Below, piece by piece: positions 1 to 6,358 of a DNA stretch of 7,197 nt (the stretch's first letter is position 1; each line of letters begins with the position of its first letter). The position numbers and the translations under genes are program-made. The notes under the pieces were generated by a model. The model did not search any database. It was not told the origin of the DNA and saw only the letters and a program-made list of their open reading frames with translations. Source of the stretch: Gammaproteobacteria bacterium (lineage in GTDB: Bacteria; Pseudomonadota; Gammaproteobacteria; GRL18); assembly GCA_027076245.1 (NCBI GenBank), contig JALTKC010000093.1, positions 1 to 7,197 of the forward strand, given 5' to 3'.

Positions 1-731
1 GCCTGAGCACTTTCAGATGCTGCTGTTCCGCCCATATTATTAATATGGACATCCCATGAACGTTCATTCTGCTGACTAATTTGTGCACCGCTCTGGTGGG
101 GAACCCGCACGCCTTTGACCGGCCATGAAGACTTTATCCGTAAATTAAAACTGAACCGGTCAGTGACTGTATCATTATTATTCCAGAAGGCTAACTGCTC
201 TTCATCCACACCGCCTTCTTCCAGCGGATAAACGTAGCGTCCAATCCCGCTGTCCAGTTGGGTGGTCTGAATATAAACCAGTTTAATACGCACATCCTGA
301 CCGGCTTTTACAGGGGTAACAGAGATTTCAAAGGTTTTATAGTCATTCTGTTCAGTAACGGCAGCCTGACGGCCTGCCTGCCTTTCCTTCTGGTAAATTT
401 CCCGGGCCTGTTTCTTTTCGACCACTTCCCCTATGACAGGCTTGCCGTCCACCCAGAAAACAAATTCCCCGACAGCAGCATGGTCGGGCACCGGGAAGGA
501 ATACAATGCTTCCAGATCCTGTTGATGGGGATTATGAAATACCTGCTCAACGGTAGTGGTAGCAAAACCATCTTCAATAATAACATTCACTTTATGTGAG
601 CGGATTTCCAGTTCTGGTAAGCCTGAATTAACGGGAGTTAACAGTCCGGCTGCATGTGCTGTGATCGATGCTAATAGACTGAATATTAGCAGACTGCCTG
701 GCAGCAATAAGTTTTTAATAAATGAAAGCAT
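1..731 (-). CDS. VIT domain-containing secreted protein, N-terminal part (3' end outside window)
   Basis: An open frame reads leftward from ATG at 731-729 with no stop before the window edge, giving 243 complete codons. The start has a good Shine-Dalgarno GGAG (742-739) 7 nt upstream. Residues 1-27 look like a Sec signal peptide: basic start, hydrophobic core (LLLPGSLLIFSLLASI), and AHA-A as a likely cleavage site. Residues about 40-170 match the VIT (vault / inter-alpha-trypsin) domain, with the typical pieces LYSFPVPDHAAVGEF, DGKPVIGEVVEKKQAREIY and AGRQAAVTEQ, followed by the FEISVTPVKAGQDVRIKLVY strand region. In bacteria this domain usually precedes a von Willebrand A domain, sometimes with a C-terminal sorting or anchoring signal. 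That part would lie outside the window, so vWA and anchoring are only inferred. The protein is exported; its function is unknown, with adhesion or surface binding a guess from the family. The gene diverges from htpX. Confidence 0.88.
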   Translation of the reverse strand, partial: MLSFIKNLLLPGSLLIFSLLASITAHAAGLLTPVNSGLPELEIRSHKVNVIIEDGFATTTVEQVFHNPHQQDLEALYSFPVPDHAAVGEFVFWVDGKPVIGEVVEKKQAREIYQKERQAGRQAAVTEQNDYKTFEISVTPVKAGQDVRIKLVYIQTTQLDSGIGRYVYPLEEGGVDEEQLAFWNNNDTVTDRFSFNLRIKSSWPVKGVRVPHQSGAQISQQNERSWDVHINNMGGTAASESAQ

Positions 732-754
732 GATTTTTCTCCATAAATAAACAG

Positions 755-806
755 TGTTTAATAATGATTTAATAAAAAAGACAGATTTTCTGTCTATTAT
801 TAAACA
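755..806. repeat. Inverted repeat flanking the leader hairpin
   Basis: TGTTTAATAAT at 755-765 and ATTATTAAACA at 796-806 are perfect 11-bp reverse complements. They enclose the 779-795 hairpin and its T-run. In RNA they could form an outer stem; in DNA they could be paired operator half-sites. The arms are very AT-rich, so chance is not excluded. Confidence 0.5.
774..795 (-). terminator. Terminator-like hairpin in the leader of the VIT gene (possible attenuator)
   Basis: On the minus strand AGACAGA (795-789), loop AAA, TCTGTCT (785-779) forms a 7-bp stem that runs straight into five further T residues (778-774). This is the shape of an intrinsic terminator. It lies between the predicted transcription start (near 811) and the VIT start codon (731), so it would act as an attenuator rather than end an upstream gene. 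The stem is short, with three G-C pairs, so termination would be partial at best. Confidence 0.45.
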
Positions 807-817
807 TCGTTAAATTA

Positions 818-846
818 AATATAAAACAACGTTTAATAAGTGTCAA
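818..846 (-). promoter_or_regulatory. Sigma-70 promoter of the VIT-domain gene
   Basis: Read on the minus strand, a perfect -35 TTGACA (846-841) is followed by a 17-nt spacer (840-824) and -10 TATATT (823-818), one base from consensus. Transcription would start near 811 and leave a leader of about 80 nt before the ATG at 731. This is the strongest housekeeping-type promoter I see in the window. The call rests on sequence match only. Confidence 0.7.
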
Positions 847-910
847 GGAATATTTTTAAAGGCAATATTTAGAAATTTCCGGAACCGGAGTGATTTAAGC
901 AGGTCTATGT

Positions 911-940
911 CTTGAATTATGATTATTAAACCCGATAAAT
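911..940 (+). promoter_or_regulatory. Sigma-32 (heat-shock) type promoter of htpX
   Basis: CTTGAAT (911-917) is followed by 13 nt and CCCGATAAAT (931-940). The sigma-32 consensus is CTTGAAA, 11-16 nt, CCCCAT-T. The match is 6 of 7 in the -35 element and 5 of 6 in the CCCCAT core. A start near 947 would give a leader of about 30 nt before the htpX ATG at 978. htpX is a known heat-shock gene in E. coli, so the position makes biological sense, but the assignment is from sequence only. Confidence 0.5.
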
Positions 941-977
941 ATAAGCAATCATTAAATTTCATATAAGGAACAATTAA

Positions 978-1862
978 ATGAGCAGAATTTTACTTTTCCT
1001 GGCCACTAACTTTGCTGTCATGGCACTGATTGGTGCGGTATTTCAGTTACTTGGAATACAGGGAATGCTGCAGGCCAATGGTGTTGATCTGAACCTTCAG
1101 GCAGTGATGGTGATGTCACTGATTGTAGGCTTCAGTGGTTCCGTTATTTCCCTGTTTATGTCTAAATCTATGGCTAAACGCTCGATGGGGGTTAGAGTTA
1201 TTGAACAGCCGGCCAATAATGCTGAACGCTGGCTGGTAGAAACGGTTTATCGGCAGGCGGATCAGGCTGGAATAGGCCGTCCGGAAGTGGGTATATTTGA
1301 TTCTCCCCAGCCCAATGCCTTTGCAACCGGTGCTAATAAAAATAATGCTCTGGTGGCAGTCAGTACCGGTTTGCTTAATGCCATGACACAGGATGAAGTG
1401 GAGGCGGTGCTGGGGCATGAAGTGTCTCATGTGGCTAATGGAGATATGGTCACCATGGCCTTGATCCAGGGTGTGGTGAATACCTTTGTGATGTTCCTGT
1501 CCACAGTGATCGGTCATATTGTTGACCGTGTAGTGTTTAAAACTGAACGGGGGCATGGGCCTGCGTATTATATTACCAGTATTATTGCCCAGATAGTACT
1601 GTCCGTACTGGCCACCATGATTGTTATGTGGTTCTCCCGTCAACGGGAATTCAGGGCTGACCGTGGCGGTGCTGAACTGGCGGGACGCCGGAAAATGATA
1701 GCTTCACTAAAGCGACTGCAACAGGCACATGCGACAGAAGATTTGCCGGATCAAATGGCAGCCTTTGGTATTGCCGGTGGTGTAGGTGAGGGTATTAAGG
1801 CTCTCTTTTTAAGTCACCCGCCATTAGAACAGCGTATTGCTGCACTGGAAAATATGCAATAA
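978..1862 (+). CDS. htpX: Protease HtpX, membrane zinc metallopeptidase (M48B)
   Basis: A 294-residue inner-membrane zinc protease that, by family, degrades misfolded or damaged membrane proteins alongside FtsH. The length is close to E. coli HtpX (293). Two N-terminal membrane segments are visible (about 5-28 and 40-61), and two more follow the active site (about 160-182 and 198-218). The zinc site is HEVSH (H147, E148, H151) inside VLGHEVSHVANGDM; the third ligand is E224 in RQREFRADRGGAEL. The C-terminal SHPPLEQRI (279-287) is typical of the family. The start is supported by AAGGA at 965-969, 8 nt upstream of the ATG. A heat-shock-like promoter lies at 911-940. Upstream it diverges from a VIT-domain gene; downstream a 43-bp palindrome separates it from a chemotaxis receptor gene that has its own promoter. 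All catalytic residues are present, so it is probably active. Confidence 0.97.
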   Translation: MSRILLFLATNFAVMALIGAVFQLLGIQGMLQANGVDLNLQAVMVMSLIVGFSGSVISLFMSKSMAKRSMGVRVIEQPANNAERWLVETVYRQADQAGIGRPEVGIFDSPQPNAFATGANKNNALVAVSTGLLNAMTQDEVEAVLGHEVSHVANGDMVTMALIQGVVNTFVMFLSTVIGHIVDRVVFKTERGHGPAYYITSIIAQIVLSVLATMIVMWFSRQREFRADRGGAELAGRRKMIASLKRLQQAHATEDLPDQMAAFGIAGGVGEGIKALFLSHPPLEQRIAALENMQ

Positions 1863-1901
1863 CACTTCAAGACGGAAATCATATCCGTATCAATAAAAAA
1901 C

Positions 1902-1944
1902 TTATCTGACACTTATCGACAGTCTGTCGATAAGTGTCAGATAA
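1902..1944. repeat. 43-bp near-perfect palindrome (21-bp arms, 1-nt centre)
   Basis: The left arm 1902-1922 begins TTATCTGACACTTATC and ends GACAG. The right arm 1924-1944 is its exact reverse complement, with a single T (1923) between. It lies 40 bp after the htpX stop. The plus-strand transcript has no T-run after the stem, so it is not a standard htpX terminator. On the minus strand the stem is followed by G and six T (1900-1895), which is terminator-like, but I see no leftward gene ending here. It could be a transcript-end stem, a regulator site, or a small repeat or MITE-like remnant. Confidence 0.85.
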
Positions 1945-2017
1945 AAGTAAAATTTCTCTTATTTCAATTAATTAAATCATTTTCTGCGGTCTTTTTTACT
2001 GGAAAATCCCTCAAGGC

Positions 2018-2044
2018 TAAACTATATTTTGTTCATGCCGATAT
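2018..2044 (+). promoter_or_regulatory. Sigma-28 (FliA) flagellar-class promoter of the chemotaxis receptor
   Basis: TAAACTAT (2018-2025), an 11-nt spacer (2026-2036) and GCCGATAT (2037-2044). The consensus is TAAAGTTT, 11 nt, GCCGATAA, so the match is 6 of 8 and 7 of 8 with exact spacing. A start near 2051 would leave a leader of about 30 nt. FliA promoters commonly drive chemoreceptor genes, so sequence and context agree. Confidence 0.75.
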
Positions 2045-2080
2045 AAAAAGATAAGAAAAAAACTTCCACCGGGGGAATCC

Positions 2081-4231
2081 ATGTTTCAAAAGTTAATAGT
2101 TCAGCCTTTATTAAATTACACCATAAAAAGTAAGTTACAGCTGTCCTATGTTATTTTTACATTAATTATTGTTGCCGGCAGCGGGCTTTTTCTGTACCAC
2201 GGTAATAAGCAGAAAGAAATTGTGATCCAGGTGACCCAGGTCAGTACCCCTATTATCAACCATCTGCAGGGGATCAGAGAAGGGGTGTCAGAAATGTCAG
2301 CCATGAGTGGTTTGTATCTGCTGACACGGGACAGTCAATACCAGGAAAGCTATCAGCAGAATATTAATACGCTGATGGGACATATTGCAGCTCTTGATAA
2401 GCAGAAATCCACCCATGCCGATATGGTTACGGCACTGAACCAGCTTAAAATACATCTGCATGAACTGGATAAGCAGTATCAAAATGTTATGCAGGTTGGT
2501 ATTAATGATTTACTCAATAAACCGGCCCTGCAACTGGCGGCAGAAAAAATCGGGCCGTTGTTCAATCAAATGCTGCAGACCACATCAGTCATGATTGAAT
2601 CGGAAGCGGATATGGATGATGTGGATGAAGCTATCCGCAAAAAAATTCTTCAGCAGATTTATGAAATACGTAGTCAGTGGCTCAATCTGTCACGTAATAT
2701 TACGGTCTATCTGACTTATAGAAGCAGGGCAGAAGAAGAACAGTTTCCCTTTGAACTGGAGCGTCTGAAACAGACAATTGAGACATTATCAGAGTATTCA
2801 GACAGTTTCAGCTTTGAGCAGGAAACGGGCTTTGAAGAACTACAGAATATGATAAGTAATTATGAGCAGGCTTTAACACAGTTGGTTAAGCTGCATGGTG
2901 GCGATGGCTGGCGTAAAGATACGCAGATAATACATGATCAACTTGGACCCTTGCTGGTTAAAACCCGCACAGAGGTTGACAGTATTATTGCCAGAGAACA
3001 GAAACATGCCAAGGTACAGATAGATGAACTCTTAAGCGATACCGAGCAGTTGTCCACAAATACCATTATGATTATTGTTATTAGTTTATTTGCTGCGGTA
3101 GTCATTATGCTGCTGGTTAAATTCCTGGTTTTAGATCGCCTAAATTCCGTACAGTATGCCATGTCAGAAATTTCCTCAGGCGGCGGTCTTGGACATCGCC
3201 TGGATGAAGTCGGTCGTGATGAGCTGGCAGAACTGGCAAGAGATTTTAATATCTTTGTTTCCAAAATTAAAAAGGTAGTGGATCTGGTGGTGTTTTCTTC
3301 AACCAACCTGGCAAAAGAAGCCTTTAAAATGAGTTCGGTTACCGAGTGTGCCCAGGATCTTTCCAGCACCCAGGAGAAAAAAGTGACTGAAATTTCCCAG
3401 ATCAACAGGGAAATGTCTGAGCAGATGGTTTATATTGCTGAAAAGGCAATAGCCGCGGCCAATTCAGTTGAAGAAGCCAGACAGGTGGCAGAAAATGGCC
3501 GTAATATTATCAGGCAATCAGTGACATCGGTAGAGAAAATTGCCACTGAAGTGGAAGCTTCCTCAGTTGTGGTACAGAACCTGGCGGATGACAGCAATAG
3601 TATTGGTGAAGTAGTCGGTGTTATCCAGTCCATTTCTGAACAGACCAATCTGCTGGCATTAAATGCAGCTATTGAAGCGGCGCGTGCCGGGGACGCCGGA
3701 CGAGGCTTTGCCGTAGTAGCGGATGAAGTCAGGAGCCTGTCACATAAGATCCAGGAAGAAACCATTATTATCAAGGAAAAAATAGATAAGCTTCAGAATG
3801 CCTCAACTAATGTGGTTGATAAAATGTCTGCAATGCAGAAACATGCGGATACGACAGTGGACCTGTCATCACAAGCCGGTGATGCGTTTAATAATATTGT
3901 CAGTGATATTACGGCTGTCACTGAAATGAATAAGGAAAATGCAGAGCAGACCCGTATCCAGAGGCAGAATAACGAGCGTATTAACCTGGCTCTGGAACAA
4001 CTGACTATTATGTCTCAGACCATGGCCAAAACATCTCAGGATGCCTATAACTCCGGTAATGAGTTTAAGATTATGGCTGAACAGCTTAAAGATATTGTTG
4101 AGCAGTTTGTCAGTATACCGGAAGAGGGGGGCGTTCAGTCACTGAATGATGAATCAGGTGACTCTGCAAACAGGGAAAAAACTCACTGCAGTGAAATGAA
4201 AGAAAAAATGAATGAAGTAGAGCTGTTTTAA
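2081..4231 (+). CDS. Methyl-accepting chemotaxis protein
   Basis: A 716-residue transmembrane chemoreceptor that would signal through CheW and CheA to the flagellar motor. In order: a short cytoplasmic start; TM1 (about 20-39); a large, mostly helical periplasmic sensor region (about 41-325); TM2 (about 327-350); a HAMP linker (about 350-403, with DEVGRDELAELARDFN); and the coiled-coil signalling domain (about 440-680). Its hairpin tip carries the highly conserved EQTNLLALNAAIEAARAGD and GRGFAVVADEVR (520-551). The sensor region is long enough for a double four-helix or HBM-like fold, but I cannot assign a ligand. The C-terminus ends NEVELF and has no NWETF-type pentapeptide for CheR/CheB tethering. 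The start is supported by GGGGGA (2071-2076), 4 nt upstream. A sigma-28 promoter precedes the gene. The stop lies 4 bp from the stop of the convergent antiporter gene. Confidence 0.96.
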   Translation: MFQKLIVQPLLNYTIKSKLQLSYVIFTLIIVAGSGLFLYHGNKQKEIVIQVTQVSTPIINHLQGIREGVSEMSAMSGLYLLTRDSQYQESYQQNINTLMGHIAALDKQKSTHADMVTALNQLKIHLHELDKQYQNVMQVGINDLLNKPALQLAAEKIGPLFNQMLQTTSVMIESEADMDDVDEAIRKKILQQIYEIRSQWLNLSRNITVYLTYRSRAEEEQFPFELERLKQTIETLSEYSDSFSFEQETGFEELQNMISNYEQALTQLVKLHGGDGWRKDTQIIHDQLGPLLVKTRTEVDSIIAREQKHAKVQIDELLSDTEQLSTNTIMIIVISLFAAVVIMLLVKFLVLDRLNSVQYAMSEISSGGGLGHRLDEVGRDELAELARDFNIFVSKIKKVVDLVVFSSTNLAKEAFKMSSVTECAQDLSSTQEKKVTEISQINREMSEQMVYIAEKAIAAANSVEEARQVAENGRNIIRQSVTSVEKIATEVEASSVVVQNLADDSNSIGEVVGVIQSISEQTNLLALNAAIEAARAGDAGRGFAVVADEVRSLSHKIQEETIIIKEKIDKLQNASTNVVDKMSAMQKHADTTVDLSSQAGDAFNNIVSDITAVTEMNKENAEQTRIQRQNNERINLALEQLTIMSQTMAKTSQDAYNSGNEFKIMAEQLKDIVEQFVSIPEEGGVQSLNDESGDSANREKTHCSEMKEKMNEVELF

Positions 4232-4235
4232 ATGA

Positions 4236-5537
4236 TCACGGGTGCAGCTTTTTATCATCCGGTAGAAAATGATCCGCCAGGGTGCTGTAGATAGGGGTTG
4301 TACAAATGGACTTTGAGATGGCAGTGGCAATAAAAGCCGTTAGCATCATAGGCAGAATCAGTTCATGTTTATTGGTCATTTCCATCACAATAACAAATGC
4401 GGTAATCGGTGCCTGAACCACCCCGGCAAAATAGCCTACCATACCGAATAAAATAACAGGGCCATAAGGGTAATCACCCAGCAGTTGAGCAATGTGCGAC
4501 CCCAGTCCGGCACCGGTAGCCAGGGACGGTGCAAAAATGCCGCCGGGGATACCACTCAGATAGGATACGACAGTCGCTATCAGTTTCAGATAACCATACT
4601 GGTTGGTCAGCTCTGCTTCTCCCATTACCATGGAACGGGCTTCTTCATAACCACTGCCGTAGGTCAGTTCTCCGGAATAAAAACCGATAATAGCAATACT
4701 CAGACCGCATAAAGCAGCAATTAAAAAAGGCCGGTTTTCCCGAAAGGGTGCAATAAAACGGCTGCCGTGGATCAGCATCAGGCTGAAGCTGCCGCCTAAT
4801 AATCCGCCTACAATGCCGCAGGTCAGTACCGGAATAATAGCATCCCAGGTTTTAATGACCGCAGAAGATGAGCCGAAATAAGTATAATCTCCGGTAAAAG
4901 AAATGGCCGTAATAGAAGCGGCCATAATAGCCGTTAATAATAAGCCGCGGGTACGTTGTTCAAAGGAGCGGCTGAGTTCTTCAATAACAAAAACAATACC
5001 GGCCAGTGGTGTGTTAAACGCTGCCGATACACCGGCCCCACCTCCGGCCAGGATTAAGATACGCTCCATATCATAAATTCTGAAACGTACAAAACGGCGT
5101 AGTGAAAACATGATGGCAGCCCCGACATGCACTGTTGGTCCTTCACGGCCAATTGAAGCGCCGCTTAACAGACCAAGGATACATAATAAAACCTTACCCA
5201 CAGCAATACGCAGGGTAATCAGTATGCTGCGCTCTTTTTCGTGACTCATTTCCAGGGAAGCCAGAACCTGCGGAATACCACTGCCCTCGGAACCAGGAAA
5301 AAACCGGCGGGTCAGCCATACCACCAGGATCAGTCCCAGGGGAGAGACAATAAAGGGCAGATATGGGGAATATGTGGTCAGGCGATGAAACATATGGTTG
5401 GCCCATTCACTTGAAATGGCCATAAAAGTGGCCACCAGACCGACGACAATTGCACCGATGGTAAACACAAAATGTGCCCGCCAGTCTTTATGGGTGATCA
5501 GCCATTTTCCGGAATGTTTAATATGTTTGAGCATCAT
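4236..5537 (-). CDS. clcA: ClcA-type chloride/proton antiporter (ClC family)
   Basis: A 433-residue multi-pass inner-membrane ClC protein without C-terminal CBS domains. The key positions of E. coli ClcA are all present: GSGIP (85-89) with the chloride-coordinating serine S86; GREGPTVH (130-137) with gating glutamate E132; VIEELS (184-189) with the proton-path glutamate E187; GGIFAP (332-337); and Y417 in TPIYSTL, matching Tyr445. The internal glutamate favours a 2Cl-/H+ exchanger over a channel; in E. coli such proteins aid extreme acid resistance. A stop codon lies immediately 5' of the ATG at 5537 in the same frame, so the start cannot be further upstream. M1 and M2 are adjacent ATGs and either could be used. 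No clear Shine-Dalgarno is visible. The gene lies 56 bp after the FKBP gene on the same strand and may be co-transcribed with it. Confidence 0.94.
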   Translation of the reverse strand: MMLKHIKHSGKWLITHKDWRAHFVFTIGAIVVGLVATFMAISSEWANHMFHRLTTYSPYLPFIVSPLGLILVVWLTRRFFPGSEGSGIPQVLASLEMSHEKERSILITLRIAVGKVLLCILGLLSGASIGREGPTVHVGAAIMFSLRRFVRFRIYDMERILILAGGGAGVSAAFNTPLAGIVFVIEELSRSFEQRTRGLLLTAIMAASITAISFTGDYTYFGSSSAVIKTWDAIIPVLTCGIVGGLLGGSFSLMLIHGSRFIAPFRENRPFLIAALCGLSIAIIGFYSGELTYGSGYEEARSMVMGEAELTNQYGYLKLIATVVSYLSGIPGGIFAPSLATGAGLGSHIAQLLGDYPYGPVILFGMVGYFAGVVQAPITAFVIVMEMTNKHELILPMMLTAFIATAISKSICTTPIYSTLADHFLPDDKKLHP

Positions 5538-5593
5538 TTAATATCATTCAGTGCTATGGACATTCGCAGTAGGTTCAACTGATTTGTTTAGGT

Positions 5594-6289
5594 TTAATTA
5601 ATATCCAGTAACTCAATGTCAAAAATCAGAGTTGAGCCGGGTTTAATTTTGTTACCTACTGCCGAATTGCCATAGGCCAGTTCGGCAGGAATAAATAACT
5701 GCCATTTAGCCCCCTTGCGCATTAATTGCAGGGCTTCAGTCCAGCCGGGGATCACACCATTGACCGGAAAGGTTGCCGGCTGATTACGGGAGTAAGAGCT
5801 GTCAAATTCTGTACCATCAATTAAGGTACCCCGATAATGAGTGGTGACCTTATCCGTTAGTTTTGGGCTGGGCCCAGAACCTTTTTTTATAATCCGATAT
5901 TGCAGTCCGCTGGGGAGTGTAACAACACCGTCCTTTGTTTTATTGGCAGAAAGAAACGCCTCACCTTCCTGTTGGTTTTTTTTGAGCAGGGTTTTCTGTG
6001 CCAGCTGCTGCTGAACAATCAACTGTTGCTTAAATTCATCCAGAGCACTTTGCATCTCAGCATGACTTAATACCAGCTGGCCTTTCAGTGCATCCTGTAT
6101 GCCCTGCAGCAGACTGGGTTCATCCAGTGTAATGCCCTGCAGTTTCAGGGAATTAATAAAGTTGATACCAATCGCATAAGCCGCCTTTTGCTGCATGGTT
6201 TCGGGTTTGCTGTCTGTCTGTGCCCAAGCAGAAAAAGGCAGTGCCAGGGCCAGAGACAGGGTGGTTATTTTAATCAGTTTTGTGGACAT
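5594..6289 (-). CDS. Periplasmic FKBP-type peptidyl-prolyl cis-trans isomerase (Mip/FkpA-like)
   Basis: A 231-residue exported prolyl isomerase that would speed folding of periplasmic and outer-membrane proteins. Residues 1-23 form a Sec signal peptide (LSLALALPFSAWA, cleavage likely before QTDS). Residues about 30-115 are the helical FKBP N-terminal dimerisation domain, starting KAAYAIGINF and ending in a long glutamine-rich helix. GEAFLSANKTKDGVVTLPSG leads into the FKBP domain (about 120-231). Active-site residues matching FKBP12 are present: Y152, F162, D163, F174, V179, I180, W183, Y206 and F223. Length and domain order match Legionella Mip (233 residues) and are shorter than E. coli FkpA. 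No lipobox cysteine is seen, so it should be soluble. The Shine-Dalgarno is weak (GAGA, 5 nt from the ATG). It lies 69 bp after msrAB and 56 bp before the ClcA gene. Confidence 0.95.
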   Translation of the reverse strand: MSTKLIKITTLSLALALPFSAWAQTDSKPETMQQKAAYAIGINFINSLKLQGITLDEPSLLQGIQDALKGQLVLSHAEMQSALDEFKQQLIVQQQLAQKTLLKKNQQEGEAFLSANKTKDGVVTLPSGLQYRIIKKGSGPSPKLTDKVTTHYRGTLIDGTEFDSSYSRNQPATFPVNGVIPGWTEALQLMRKGAKWQLFIPAELAYGNSAVGNKIKPGSTLIFDIELLDIN

Positions 6290-6358
6290 ACCAATCTCAT
6301 ATTTAAAAATAGTGAGTGAAAATATTGAACATTCGCCTAGTTTACCAAATTAACTCAA

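Noticed and set aside
258..750. Two plus-strand open frames of 113 and 64 codons at the left end
   Set aside because: They overlap, on the opposite strand, the VIT-domain reading frame, which has a signal peptide, a ribosome binding site, a promoter and a recognisable domain.
1116..1643. Long open frame on the minus strand inside htpX
   Set aside because: It is antisense to a fully conserved protease with intact zinc motifs, and its translation resembles no family I know.
1872..1888. ACGGA / TCCGT hairpin just after the htpX stop as a terminator
   Set aside because: It has a 5-bp stem, a 7-nt loop and no T-run after it.
1902..1944. The palindrome as a CRISPR repeat or an attenuator for the chemoreceptor
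   Set aside because: There is a single copy with no spacers, and it lies upstream of the predicted sigma-28 start, so it would not be in that leader.
2938..3774. Minus-strand open frames inside the chemoreceptor gene
   Set aside because: They are antisense shadows of the conserved HAMP and signalling domains, with low-complexity serine/threonine-rich translations.
4221..4253. AGCTG / CAGCT stem followed by TTTTT as a terminator for the chemoreceptor gene
   Set aside because: There are only 5 bp with a 19-nt loop, and it lies across the coding ends of both genes; too weak to call.
6290..6358. TTGGTA, 16 nt, AATATT as a sigma-70 promoter for the FKBP gene
   Set aside because: Only 4 of 6 matches in each element in AT-rich DNA; not distinguishable from background.
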